Shown: positions 44,772-54,171, counted from the first letter of the stretch. The stretch: 64,000 bases of DNA from Ensifer aridi (GCF_002078505.1 NZ_LUAV01000020.1:1-64000); one strand, 5' to 3'. Made by a program: numbers and translations. The notes: generated by a model from the sequence alone, not told the origin.

Positions 44772-46745
44772 ATGGCCAAGCAAGGTAAGAGGACACTCGA
44801 ACGGACGCTGGACGCCCTTCCGGATACCATCGACTTCAGGGACGCAATCTTCGTCCCCACCCTGATCCGCGTCCAGGGGCAGACTGACTTGGAGGCTTAT
44901 CGGGGCCTCAAGATACCCGTCCTCGACCAAGGGCGGGAAGGTGCGTGCACCGGATTTGGGCTGGCGACGGTTGCGAATTACTTGTTGCGAGCTCGTGGCA
45001 AGGATCCGACCGCTGACGAGGTGAGCGCTTGGATGCTCTATGCGATGGCGAAGCGATACGACGAATGGCCTGGCGAAGATTACGAGGGCTCGAGCGCCCG
45101 CGGCGCCATGAAGGGGTGGTTCAAGCATGGCCTGTGCGCTCTTGAACTCTGGAAGGCACGCAATCCGGATCCTTCGCTAGATGACGAGCGATCTGCCGAT
45201 GCTCTTGCCCGCCCGCTAGGCGCCTATTTTCGCGTGAACCATAAGGACCTAGTGTCCATGCACGCGGCAATAAACGAGACCGGCATCCTCTTCGCCACGT
45301 CAAAGGTTCACGAAGGTTGGCAGCGCGTTAGGACGGATGACGAGGAGATCGAATACAGGGCGGGCTGGATTGGCGGTCACGCTTTCGCGATCGTCGGATA
45401 TAACCGGCGGGGTTTCTGGATCCAAAACAGTTGGGGTCCAACCTGGGGAAAAGGAGGCATCGCAAATCTATCATACTCGGATTGGCTCGCGAACGGGACG
45501 GACGTGTGGGTAGCATCGCTCGGGGCTCCAGTGGATCTCGTCTCGCCGATTGCGACAGCGAATATGCGGGCGGACGCACCGCGCAGTTATGAAAGCCAGA
45601 TGTATGCGGACCTTCGCCCCCACGTCATCACCTCGAAGAACGATGGTGTCCTTGATGACAAGGGAACATACGGCCTCACCCCCACGGGGCTCGAGCGACT
45701 TCTGAAGCAGGGGATGCTCAAAACGATGGCTGGCTGGAAGAAGAAGCGGGTTCTGCTGTTCGCCCATGGCGGACTGGTGAAACAGGACGCTGCCATCCAG
45801 ACCGTCTCCAGCAACCTCGCGCCGCTGCTGGCGTCCGAAGTCTATCCGCTATCCTTCATTTGGCGTTCTGACGCGTCGACCACGATCACGAACATCCTGC
45901 GAGAAGCAATCGGCCGCCGTCGGGAGGAAGGCGTCCTGGATCGGGCGACGGATTTCTTGCTGGACCGCTTGGATGACACACTTGAGGTCGTGGCGCGAAA
46001 TCTCGGCGGGAAAGCACTTTGGGACGAAATGAAGGAAAATGCGGAAGGAGCGTCCTCCGAAAAGAACGGCTCGGCGAATCTTGTCGCAGAGCACCTGATC
46101 GACCTCCACAAACTCGGGGGGATCGATGAAGTCCACATGGTTGGCCACAGCGCAGGCTCGATCTTCCTCGCGCCGATCATCAAGAGGCTGGCAGCAGCGA
46201 AAATACCTGTTGCAAGCGTCAGCCTGTGGGCCCCGGCTTGCACGATGGTTGTCTTCAACAAGGTCTATAAGCCAGCCATTGAGTCGGGCGCAATCAGCAA
46301 ATTCGACCTTTACACGCTTGATGACCCCACCGAACGTGATGACGATTGTGCCGGGATCTATCACAAGTCTTTGCTCTACCTGGTCAGCAACGCCTTCGAG
46401 CGTTTCGCGCATATACCTGGTGTGCCGAGCCGCGACGGCGAACCATTGCTCGGCCTAGCGCGCAACGTCGCGCCGCAGCTCGACAAATTCTTCAACAAGA
46501 AGAGCCGGCGGTGGCACGTAGCGCCGGGCGAGACGAGCAATGCCCGCCACCACGGCGACTTCGACAACGACAAGGCAACGCTGCTGTCGACGTTGAGCAG
46601 AATTTTGGACGGGAATGTCCCGTCTGAGACGGCAGACCTCGCGAGCAAGAAGCCGACCAAGTCCAATTCGGAGAAGCGTGAATTCCGCAGAGAGCTGGAT
46701 CGGACGCTATTTGCCATTCAGCCGGGCGCCGGCGCGCAAGGCTAG
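44772..46745 (+). CDS. papain-family protease fused to alpha/beta hydrolase
   Basis: The 657-residue protein joins two enzymes. Residues about 20-260 form a papain-like C1 peptidase: catalytic Cys59 (DQGREGACTGFG), His203 (GGHAFAIVGYN) and Asn219 (FWIQNSWGPTWG). Residues about 320-600 form an alpha/beta hydrolase with the nucleophile elbow GHSAG (Ser460). The fusion lacks a signal peptide; the protein starts MAKQGKR. It opens the rightward run of seven genes that includes a lipoprotein and an endolysin-like protein. Possible substrates are envelope proteins and lipids, but this is inference. Both catalytic triads look complete, so both activities may be real. The combination is unusual. Confidence 0.8.
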   Translation: MAKQGKRTLERTLDALPDTIDFRDAIFVPTLIRVQGQTDLEAYRGLKIPVLDQGREGACTGFGLATVANYLLRARGKDPTADEVSAWMLYAMAKRYDEWPGEDYEGSSARGAMKGWFKHGLCALELWKARNPDPSLDDERSADALARPLGAYFRVNHKDLVSMHAAINETGILFATSKVHEGWQRVRTDDEEIEYRAGWIGGHAFAIVGYNRRGFWIQNSWGPTWGKGGIANLSYSDWLANGTDVWVASLGAPVDLVSPIATANMRADAPRSYESQMYADLRPHVITSKNDGVLDDKGTYGLTPTGLERLLKQGMLKTMAGWKKKRVLLFAHGGLVKQDAAIQTVSSNLAPLLASEVYPLSFIWRSDASTTITNILREAIGRRREEGVLDRATDFLLDRLDDTLEVVARNLGGKALWDEMKENAEGASSEKNGSANLVAEHLIDLHKLGGIDEVHMVGHSAGSIFLAPIIKRLAAAKIPVASVSLWAPACTMVVFNKVYKPAIESGAISKFDLYTLDDPTERDDDCAGIYHKSLLYLVSNAFERFAHIPGVPSRDGEPLLGLARNVAPQLDKFFNKKSRRWHVAPGETSNARHHGDFDNDKATLLSTLSRILDGNVPSETADLASKKPTKSNSEKREFRRELDRTLFAIQPGAGAQG

Positions 46746-46967
46746 CTGGGCTCTGGAGGGGAGAAGGCAAATGCGACAGGCAACCCCTCGGGACAACTGA
46801 GCGCGTGCAGCTCGCTCTGGGCAGTGGCTGTTTCAGAGCTGGCTCAATAAGCTGAGAGGTGCGTGGCAGTGCTGGCTTCGGCGGGATCGGGCCGGTGGAG
46901 ATGCACTCCACCTCCCTGCGAGCGGAGGCAAAAATACGATCAAGCCGAGGATGAGGGGTGTGCCGTT

Positions 46968-47414
46968 ATGCGGTCAACTTTTAGGGGATCAGCCGCCGTT
47001 ATCTTGGCTGCATTCAGTGCGGCATGCGTTACGTTTCTACCGAGCTACGATGAGACGATATTCGAGCACCTTGAAGCAGTAAACGACAGCATCGACAAGA
47101 TAAACGTCGCAGTCTCGAAGGTGTACACTTCCCCGCCCGCGTTCGCAATGGTGCAGGTCTACTACGTTGATGCGTTGGCCAATGTTACTGCAGCGATCGA
47201 TGTCTCGAGGGGCCGGGAGCAGTACCTCAGGGTTAGGGCCTCTGGCCGCCCCGCGCAGATCATCACAAGAGCACTGGAAAACTGTGAAAATGCATTAAAT
47301 TCACAGATGACTGCCCATCGGAAGTCCAACCTGAACAGAGAGACTTTGGCGGTCTTCGCCACTAAGGACGCATGCGACATCGCAAAGATTATGGAAGGCC
47401 GGTTGGGGGGCTAG
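46968..47414 (+). CDS. putative outer-membrane lipoprotein
   Basis: The 148-residue protein starts at the ATG at 46968. It has a signal peptide with a lipobox-like AFSAAC ending near residue 20, so Cys20 is probably lipidated. The mature part is helical (HLEAVNDSIDKINVAVSKVY and later) with two further Cys (near 104 and 137) that may bond. The following gene starts 4 bp after its stop, so the two are coupled. Function unknown; a structural or spanin-like role is only a guess. Confidence 0.65.
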   Translation: MRSTFRGSAAVILAAFSAACVTFLPSYDETIFEHLEAVNDSIDKINVAVSKVYTSPPAFAMVQVYYVDALANVTAAIDVSRGREQYLRVRASGRPAQIITRALENCENALNSQMTAHRKSNLNRETLAVFATKDACDIAKIMEGRLGG

Positions 47415-47418
47415 TTTG

Positions 47419-47784
47419 ATGGCAAACGGAATCGATCTTGCAACGTTTAAGCCGGAAAGCGCGAGCGATCTGCTTACGGGGATGCTCAAACAGATAGCGT
47501 CAATAGTGCTGGGAAACTTTAACGAGATCAAGAAAGAGCTATCAGTCCACCTCAAGTCCCTCGCGCAGAAAGCATGGATGACGCAGGTGGGGCTCGCAAC
47601 CGGCGCTATTTCAAGAGAAAATGCAGACGTTGCGATACATACGCAGGAATTGGCGCTCAGCAACGTTGTGCTGTATTCCGAGTTCATGGTTTACGACACC
47701 GCGCAGAAAGTTCTGTCAGCTGTATTCTCCGTTATTGGGGCTGCTATCAAAAACCTGACCGGGGTCGAGTTGAACTTCGGGTGA
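47419..47784 (+). CDS. small helical protein of unknown function
   Basis: This 121-residue protein starts at the ATG at 47419, 4 bp after the lipoprotein stop; a TTG at 47416 is the alternative start. It is almost entirely helical, with an amphipathic central part (about 20-50) and a hydrophobic C-terminal stretch (about 95-115, LSAVFSVIGAAIKNLTGV). It has no signal peptide. Position and size suggest a membrane-interacting partner of the lipoprotein and the next four-helix membrane protein. I do not recognise the family. Confidence 0.6.
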   Translation: MANGIDLATFKPESASDLLTGMLKQIASIVLGNFNEIKKELSVHLKSLAQKAWMTQVGLATGAISRENADVAIHTQELALSNVVLYSEFMVYDTAQKVLSAVFSVIGAAIKNLTGVELNFG

Positions 47785-47931
47785 GCATAAACTGCGGCAC
47801 GCACCGCCGTGGCCGGTTTCTCGTGCAACTTCGTCCCTTGAGCGGCAGCTTCTCGGACGGAATGGTTCGGCTGGCGTGCAACTTTCTCGAATATGTCATT
47901 ATTACAGAGATTATTCTTTGGAGGGGCGTCA

Positions 47932-49077
47932 ATGAGTGGCGAGACTGTAGGGGATATTTCAGTAGGCAAAACTGATCTTACCGGCCTGGAGATAGTAACG
48001 GTCTATAGCAAAATACCGAAAGTATACGCCGTCTACGCGAATTCGGAACGCGTAATGATCCAGTATGCCGATGGCGAACAACTGGCGATGGAGCAGAAGC
48101 TGGCGCTTGCGCATTTGGCCCCGCTCCGCGGCGAAATCAATGGCCTGATTGACGGCTGGCGAAGCTCGAAACATGCCAGCTTGGATAAGGCTCAGCGAAA
48201 AAGGCATCCAAACATAGCGGCTGCGGACGCCCGTGCCAAACGTTATGACCGCAGAACTGCGGATGCCCTAGTCGTTGCGTTGCAAGGCGATCAGGCGAGC
48301 GCCGAGATGCTACTCGGCGCGATCAAACACGAAATTCTGGAAGAGCGAACTTCGACCGGCCGCGTGCAATATGTCCTGACCGCTGGCTTTTTGACAGTGG
48401 CGATCTTCCTTGTGTTCTGGCTGTTGCATTCGCTGGATTTCCCTAAATTCGTCGCACAAAACGATATTTGGATGGCGACAGGACTTGGGTGCCTGGGAGC
48501 CTTCTTCTCTATAGCAATTGGCATTAGGGGGAGGACCATACAAACCGATTTGAGGCTGCGCGATAACCTCGTGGATGGTGGCCTGCGGATCGTGATCGGC
48601 GCGATCTCGGCAGTGGTGCTATTCGCGATATTTAGAAGTCACATATTTGAGCTGTCCTTCGGGCAGGCGAGTCCCATAACGTTGTGCGTCTCCGGTCCCA
48701 ACTGCAGCCCGCCGAACATTGATATCGCGATCGTCGTCGCGTTCCTGGCCGGCTTTTCCGAACGTCTTGTCGGAGACTTGCTGGATTCAAAATTCGTGCC
48801 GGTCATAGCGGATCCCGCGACCGCACCTGCTTCTCAATCGAGATCGCGAAGAGATACGTCGCGTGCGACCGCATCGCGGTCACAAGCCGACGCGACAAAT
48901 CCCGCTGGCCGAACGCAGCCCGCGAACGGTACGGCCGCGCCACAGGCACCGCCGACCGACCCCAACGATCATCTTGATTACTGTTTGTGCGATACCGAGC
49001 TGGAGGGTGACGAGACGACTGATGACCTGGATCTTCCGAAGGCATCCGGAGGTATTGAAAAGCCACTTGTTCATTAA
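47932..49077 (+). CDS. four-TM membrane protein with disordered tail
   Basis: The ATG at 47932 is preceded by TGGAGGGG. The 381-residue protein has an N-terminal soluble part (about 1-150) and then four transmembrane helices (about 155-175, 190-210, 222-240 and 265-285). A Ser/Arg/Thr/Pro-rich disordered tail (about 300-381) follows. An acidic patch near the C terminus (EGDETTDDLDL) closes the protein. The endolysin-like gene starts 13 bp downstream. I recognise no transporter motif. Function unknown. Confidence 0.65.
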   Translation: MSGETVGDISVGKTDLTGLEIVTVYSKIPKVYAVYANSERVMIQYADGEQLAMEQKLALAHLAPLRGEINGLIDGWRSSKHASLDKAQRKRHPNIAAADARAKRYDRRTADALVVALQGDQASAEMLLGAIKHEILEERTSTGRVQYVLTAGFLTVAIFLVFWLLHSLDFPKFVAQNDIWMATGLGCLGAFFSIAIGIRGRTIQTDLRLRDNLVDGGLRIVIGAISAVVLFAIFRSHIFELSFGQASPITLCVSGPNCSPPNIDIAIVVAFLAGFSERLVGDLLDSKFVPVIADPATAPASQSRSRRDTSRATASRSQADATNPAGRTQPANGTAAPQAPPTDPNDHLDYCLCDTELEGDETTDDLDLPKASGGIEKPLVH

Positions 49078-49090
49078 TGGGAGAGGGACG

Positions 49091-50458
49091 ATGTCGTATT
49101 CATTGGTTTGGCTGTCGGAAGTCCTCCGTGCAGCAGGATTGAAGGTTGCGGAGACGAACGGTTGGGTGAACCGTGGCGTTTCCGAAATGGGAAAAGTACG
49201 CGGTGTTATGTGTCACCATACAGGGAGCAGCGGGCCCGGGAATATGCCGACGCTCAAGACACTTATTCAAGGCAGAGGAGGCACGCGCCCATTGCCGGGG
49301 CCACTGGCCCAGCTTGGCCTAGGCATCGACGGCACTTGGTACCTGATTGCCGCCGGGCGGGCCAACCATGCCGGCGTAGGGGAGTGGAACGGGGTAAAAA
49401 CTGGAAACTCCAGCTTTATCGGTGTTGAAGCTGAGAACCCAGGCACCCCGCAAGCGCACTGGCCTGACTGGCAAATGGACGCCTATCGGCGCGGTGTAGC
49501 CGCCATTCTCTCCTATATCGGCGAAAGCTCCGAAATGTGCTGTGGCCACAGAGAGTATGCGCTTCCCAAGGGGCGCAAGATTGACCCTCTATTTGACATG
49601 GATTTGTTCCGAGAGGGTGTGCGCCAGATAATGCGCGGGACGGCGGCCATTCGCGGCCCCATTCCCGCAAGTGATGCCCGCAGCGGGCGTCCAACGTTGG
49701 AACGAGGTTCAAAAGGGCCGGACGTAATTTTAATCCAGCGAGCGGTACATGAGGAACAGGACGGCAAGTTCGGTGCGGCCACTGAATCAGCGGTTCGACG
49801 GTTTCAAAGCGACTTCGGCTTGCGTCCTGACGGCATCGTGGGGCCACTTACCTGGAGCAAGATCGACGAGGTGCTTGAAGGCCGTGTTGCATTGGCGGAG
49901 GTCGACAACGACGGAGGTTTGCCAAGTGGTGCACAAGCACTTCTAAAGCTTATTGGGGATGCCGAAGCCCCTGCAGGTTATGAGACATTATATGGGAATA
50001 ACCAAGACAACTTTCCGAAGCCCTTAACAACCATGACGTTGTCGGAGGTTATCAATACCGGACCCTTATGGCGAAGATTGTTTCGGTCCCCAGCGTGCGG
50101 TCGATATCAGTTCATGACGCCAACCCTACTACGCCTCCGCGACAGGCTTCATTTGCAAGGGACGGAACTATTCGATTCTGGACTTCAGGACCGCCTTGGT
50201 TACGAGCTGTTAAAAATCCGCGGGTACCAGCGGTACGTTGCAGGTGATTTATCTAAGGTCGAGTTTGGTCTGGCGCTTGCAAAGGAATGGGCCTCGCTCC
50301 CCGTTCTCCAGGACTGTCCGGGGGCGCACAAGGTGGTTAGGCGCGGAGAGACATACTACGCGGGAGATGGTTTAAACAGGGCCTTGGTACCTCCCCAGAC
50401 GGTCGAAGAGCTGCTGACTACCATTCAAATTCCGTCACCAGCAGCCAACGCGGCTTAA
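49091..50458 (+). CDS. amidase - PG-binding - muramidase three-domain protein
   Basis: The ATG at 49091 has GAGAGGGACG upstream. The 455-residue protein has three lytic modules. Residues about 30-180 are an N-acetylmuramoyl-L-alanine amidase of the amidase_2/PGRP type, with the HHTG zinc motif at 42-45 and CCGHREYA near 155. Residues about 200-260 are a PG_binding_1 domain (RGSKGPDVILIQRAV, then FQSDFGLRPDGIVGPLTW). Residues about 285-440 resemble a lambda-R/GH104-type muramidase, with a catalytic Glu candidate in GDAEAPAG and GRYQFM. There is no signal peptide. The set looks like a phage endolysin, although no other phage genes surround it. It should cut both peptide and glycan parts of peptidoglycan. 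Confidence 0.75.
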   Translation: MSYSLVWLSEVLRAAGLKVAETNGWVNRGVSEMGKVRGVMCHHTGSSGPGNMPTLKTLIQGRGGTRPLPGPLAQLGLGIDGTWYLIAAGRANHAGVGEWNGVKTGNSSFIGVEAENPGTPQAHWPDWQMDAYRRGVAAILSYIGESSEMCCGHREYALPKGRKIDPLFDMDLFREGVRQIMRGTAAIRGPIPASDARSGRPTLERGSKGPDVILIQRAVHEEQDGKFGAATESAVRRFQSDFGLRPDGIVGPLTWSKIDEVLEGRVALAEVDNDGGLPSGAQALLKLIGDAEAPAGYETLYGNNQDNFPKPLTTMTLSEVINTGPLWRRLFRSPACGRYQFMTPTLLRLRDRLHLQGTELFDSGLQDRLGYELLKIRGYQRYVAGDLSKVEFGLALAKEWASLPVLQDCPGAHKVVRRGETYYAGDGLNRALVPPQTVEELLTTIQIPSPAANAA

Positions 50459-50563
50459 CATTCTGGGAGCATCATCAAAGTCGTGGCACACCACACTGTT
50501 CCATTTGTAACTGCAGATATCCATTCATTGCTGCATCATTCCGCATTTCCGAGGGAGGTTACA

Positions 50564-50677
50564 ATGCATAGAATTTTGCTCGCATTCCTATTGGCCTTGT
50601 CCATCCTCGCCCCAACTGGCCATTTCGATCAAGCGCATGCAGGGGGCCCTTGCGACCCGAGGGTACAGTCCTGCTGA
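50564..50677 (+). CDS. 37-residue secreted peptide precursor with two Cys
   Basis: The start is the ATG at 50564, with a perfect GAGGGAGG ribosome-binding site 5 bp upstream. A signal peptide (about 1-26, LLAFLLALSILAPTG...QAHA) is followed by a mature part of about 11 residues, GGPCDPRVQSC, that carries two cysteines. The arrangement fits a small secreted peptide that could be cyclised by a disulfide. It lies 32 bp before the start of a giant membrane protein carrying a periplasmic binding-protein domain. It is too short for most gene finders. Coding is supported by the ribosome-binding site and signal peptide, not by homology. Confidence 0.6.
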   Translation: MHRILLAFLLALSILAPTGHFDQAHAGGPCDPRVQSC

Positions 50678-50709
50678 GGATTTTCTACGGGTAGCCGACG
50701 GGGGCAATC

Positions 50710-53700
50710 ATGGATGAGACGGTCAAAGACGTCTGGCCGGATGGCGTTCCGACGACATTATGGAACTACGACTTGCTCCAGGCAGCCACGCCGCAGCGAC
50801 TGCCGCTGCCGCTGATGGGGGTGCGCCCCGACTGGAATTTTCAACTGGCCTTCCTCTTCGGCGCCCTCGTCATCGTCATCTTCGCCTGGCAGCGTTTCCG
50901 CCAGCGCAGCTTCGATCCCTCCTCCTTCGACTATCATGTCCTACACGAACTCGCCCCGACCCAGTTGCGCGGGACCGGCCCGATGCGGCGGGCCTATCTC
51001 TACTATGCCGGAACGATGCTCGTCATCTACACGGCGCTCACGTTCTTCGGCGAGCTGATCTTCAGCGCAGTGAACACCATTCCCGTAGCGGGGCTTCAGG
51101 TCGACATCAATCGCGGCACCCTCACCAGTACGCAATGGCCGCTCATCCTGGCATTCGCCATCGCCGGATTTACACCCCTGCTGCGGCCGCTCGAAGTGGG
51201 GGAAACATGGTTGCGCCAGCGGGTCCATCGCTGGGTCGGAATTCCGGTGCGGATCAAGGAGCGAACCCGCAAGCTGCTCGACGCACTCGACAAGGAAATC
51301 GTCAACGACGAAGGCGCCAGGAAGCTCCTGAGCGACAATGAGAAGCGCATACCCCGCTGGATCAAGGCGCACACCAAGTTCGGCAACGGCGTGCCGCGTC
51401 TGGCGCAGAAATGGACGCAGGTCGAGCTCATGGCCGCCATGATCGCCGACAAGAAAGCTTGGCCAGATATCGCCGTCGCCGACGATTTGCGTCCGCTTGT
51501 CGAGAGGGAAACGGACGCCGCCGAAGCGGCGCTGGACAATTTCGGGGACCTGCTCAACGCCAGCTACGATCCCTCCGCAACCGCCAACGACGAGGCGGAG
51601 GAGCACGCCGGACGTCACCTGCCGCAGAACGATGTGGGCGAACAGCAGCACGGGGAGGACAAGCCAGGCGACGGCTCTTCTGGGGCCACCGGTCACGCAG
51701 CGGAGAAACACGCCAGGCATCACCGCCAGCTGGAAGTGAGGCTGAAGGGTGCCACCGAGCAGCTCGACCGGGCGCGGGAGGAACTGGGAGCGATATTGAC
51801 GGTCTATGCCGAGAGAGACCGCGACTACGGCAGGATTCCGGACTCGATGATCAAGCGGGTCCTGACGCAGACCTTCCACGAAGATACACGCCTCGACGCC
51901 GATTTCTGGGTGCTCGTGCTGCTGTTCCCCGTGTTCCTGCTCTATGTCTGCATGGTGGTCTTCGACCTGCACTTGCCTCTGACCGAGATCGACAAGAATG
52001 CTGTTACCGTATCGGCGACCGCCGCCCTTGAGACGTTTAGAATTGCGGCGCTCTTCTGGCTGCCGCTCTGCGCCGTCCTGATGTGGCGCCAATACCTGAT
52101 CGACAACAAGCAGTGGGACAGGTCCGGCCCCCGGAAGCACGCCGGCCGCATCCTGGCGATCCTGTTTCTGACGCTCGTTGCGGCGCTGTTCGGCCTCGCG
52201 GTTCTGACGATGCTGTGGATGTTTGTCATCGCCGACAACCCCGCCCGCTTCAGGCAGCTCCTGTTCGGCGGACCGCGACCGGCATTCGCCTATTTCCTGT
52301 CGCAGGCACTCGGCGCGCTCGTGTTCGTGCCGATGACGGTAGTGGCCGCCGAAGCGCTCGACAAGTCCCGCTCCGGCGCCCGCGCCGCCGGTCTCGGAAT
52401 AGCGGCTGCCATCGCCGTCTCTTCGGCCATGCTCCTTCACCTGCTGTTCTGGGAACTGGTCAACTGCAATGGGGACGACTGCCCCGCGATCGTCCTCTCC
52501 GACTTCGGCGCGTTCTCTCGGGCATATGGTCTAACGGATTTCGTCGTCTATTTCGCGGTTGCGCTGCTGACGGCCGGTCTTTTCGTGAGGCCGGTTCGCG
52601 GGGGGCAAAAATCCGGATCGGGCGGCAGCAGGCGGCAGGAAAAAGAAAGATCGCAAGGCGCGAGGCCCGCGATCGCCGTCGCCGCCGGCATGACTCTTCT
52701 CGGCTTGAGCGTCCCGATCGTCTCCGTCCTCTTGCCCGCGTCGCCGTCGCAAGCCGCGTCGTTTGAGAGACCCAAGGTCGTCGCAGGCTTCCGCGCCGAT
52801 GCCGAACCGTTTTCCTACACCGTCGGCTCCGGCGAGGAGCGGACATTTAAGGGCTACATCGCCGACCTGTGCTATGCGATATTCGACAGCTCCGGCTACG
52901 AGCTCGTTTCGGTGGAAGTATCGGCGGAGGACCGCTTCACACGCTTGCGCAGGGACGACGACGAGAGCGGCGCATTCGTCGATCCGGAGGATCCGAAGAC
53001 CAAGATCGACATCCTCTGCGATCCTACCACGCTGCGCTTTGACGCGGAGGTCGCCGACACCGGCGGCATCTTCTCGCCCATCGTGTTTGCCTCCGGTGTC
53101 TCCTACCTAGTGCGCAACACACGCGTGGGGCATCCCGACTCCTTCCTCGCCTTCGTGAAAAACACCACGGCCCGTAAGGTAGCGCGCCAGGCCTGCCTAG
53201 TTGATCGCTTTGGAATCAGAAGCGATCCGGGCAATTGCGAGATCGAGAACGACTGCGCAACAAAGGACAATCCATTCGACCTGAAACAAGAATACTTCGT
53301 CTGTGTGTTCAAGAACCATACCGAACTCATCCGGTGGTTCTGCGCTGCCGGTCGCTCCTGGGAACGGCGTGTCTATTTCGGCGACCAGGAGATCATCCGC
53401 TCCAAGCTTGCGGCCTGGAGGGAAACGCACGGGTGCCCCTACGAGATCGAACCGCAACACGTCTATTACACCTACGAACCGTATGCGCTCCTAGTCAGCA
53501 AAGCACGCCCCGAACTCGCGCAATTCGTCCAGCAACGAACCTATGAATTCTTCTCCCATCGCAGCAAGGCATTGAGCCTGTTCAGGACCTATTTCCCGGG
53601 TTCGCAGATGTCACCGACGGTCGCCAACCTGTTCCTGCTCAATGCCGTCGAAGAGGAAAGCAAGTTCAGCATTCCCCGCCCGCTCGGCCAAACGCCTCAA

Positions 53701-54171
53701 AGCAGGGCAGTCCATCGCCTGGCGATCCGAGAAATGAACGCGGTGCCGTTGGCGGTGGTGACTGCCGGACCCGCTCTAGGCGCATCGGCATCGAATGTTT
53801 CCGGTCTCAATCGTCCAGATCCCGCGTGGGCTCCGTTCGTCATAAGGATCATTCGGGATGCAGGCAATCCGGATGGTGTCGATGTGACCTCCACGCCGTA
53901 CAGGGCCTTCCTCAGCGCGCGCGTTCGCGGTGCCGTTATTCCTGAGGACGAAACACCGCTGCCGGGCGACATTGCCTTCTATGTCCGCGGTGCCGAACGC
54001 GGCGTCGTTCGCGGTGTCGACGGCGGCATCGTTCATGAGGTCGGCGACGACGAGGTTACAGTGATTTGCGCCGGCGTCGATGGCGTCGTGCGCCGTGAAC
54101 GGCGGCCGATCGCGGATGCAGACCTGCTGGGCTACGTGCGTCTGGGCAGGGAGTTGCCCACGTCCAGATAG
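50710..54171 (+). CDS. giant membrane protein with periplasmic binding-protein domain
   Basis: The 1153-residue protein has about ten transmembrane helices in two groups. The first group (about 41-62, 96-120, 141-160) is followed by a cytoplasmic helical segment with a His/Glu-rich stretch (about 298-345). The second lies at about 399-625, with a final one near 652-675 that resembles a signal anchor. Residues about 682-960 form a solute-binding domain of the SBP_bac_3 type (FRADAEPFSYTVG, a GYIADLCYAIF ligand helix, and later DILCDPTTLR). The last 180 residues contain LPGDIAFYVRG and a conserved-looking GGIVHEVGDD; the order resembles CHAP-like domains but no clear Cys-His pair remains. The protein may sense an extracellular amino acid or peptide. 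It sits directly downstream of the small secreted peptide gene. Confidence 0.75.
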   Translation: MDETVKDVWPDGVPTTLWNYDLLQAATPQRLPLPLMGVRPDWNFQLAFLFGALVIVIFAWQRFRQRSFDPSSFDYHVLHELAPTQLRGTGPMRRAYLYYAGTMLVIYTALTFFGELIFSAVNTIPVAGLQVDINRGTLTSTQWPLILAFAIAGFTPLLRPLEVGETWLRQRVHRWVGIPVRIKERTRKLLDALDKEIVNDEGARKLLSDNEKRIPRWIKAHTKFGNGVPRLAQKWTQVELMAAMIADKKAWPDIAVADDLRPLVERETDAAEAALDNFGDLLNASYDPSATANDEAEEHAGRHLPQNDVGEQQHGEDKPGDGSSGATGHAAEKHARHHRQLEVRLKGATEQLDRAREELGAILTVYAERDRDYGRIPDSMIKRVLTQTFHEDTRLDADFWVLVLLFPVFLLYVCMVVFDLHLPLTEIDKNAVTVSATAALETFRIAALFWLPLCAVLMWRQYLIDNKQWDRSGPRKHAGRILAILFLTLVAALFGLAVLTMLWMFVIADNPARFRQLLFGGPRPAFAYFLSQALGALVFVPMTVVAAEALDKSRSGARAAGLGIAAAIAVSSAMLLHLLFWELVNCNGDDCPAIVLSDFGAFSRAYGLTDFVVYFAVALLTAGLFVRPVRGGQKSGSGGSRRQEKERSQGARPAIAVAAGMTLLGLSVPIVSVLLPASPSQAASFERPKVVAGFRADAEPFSYTVGSGEERTFKGYIADLCYAIFDSSGYELVSVEVSAEDRFTRLRRDDDESGAFVDPEDPKTKIDILCDPTTLRFDAEVADTGGIFSPIVFASGVSYLVRNTRVGHPDSFLAFVKNTTARKVARQACLVDRFGIRSDPGNCEIENDCATKDNPFDLKQEYFVCVFKNHTELIRWFCAAGRSWERRVYFGDQEIIRSKLAAWRETHGCPYEIEPQHVYYTYEPYALLVSKARPELAQFVQQRTYEFFSHRSKALSLFRTYFPGSQMSPTVANLFLLNAVEEESKFSIPRPLGQTPQSRAVHRLAIREMNAVPLAVVTAGPALGASASNVSGLNRPDPAWAPFVIRIIRDAGNPDGVDVTSTPYRAFLSARVRGAVIPEDETPLPGDIAFYVRGAERGVVRGVDGGIVHEVGDDEVTVICAGVDGVVRRERRPIADADLLGYVRLGRELPTSR

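Noticed and set aside
49091..50458. a prophage as origin of the lysin gene
   Set aside because: No capsid, tail, terminase or integrase gene is found anywhere in the window.
50941..52440. 499-codon minus-strand frame inside the large membrane-protein gene
   Set aside because: It mirrors the coding strand codon pattern and lacks a ribosome-binding site and motifs.
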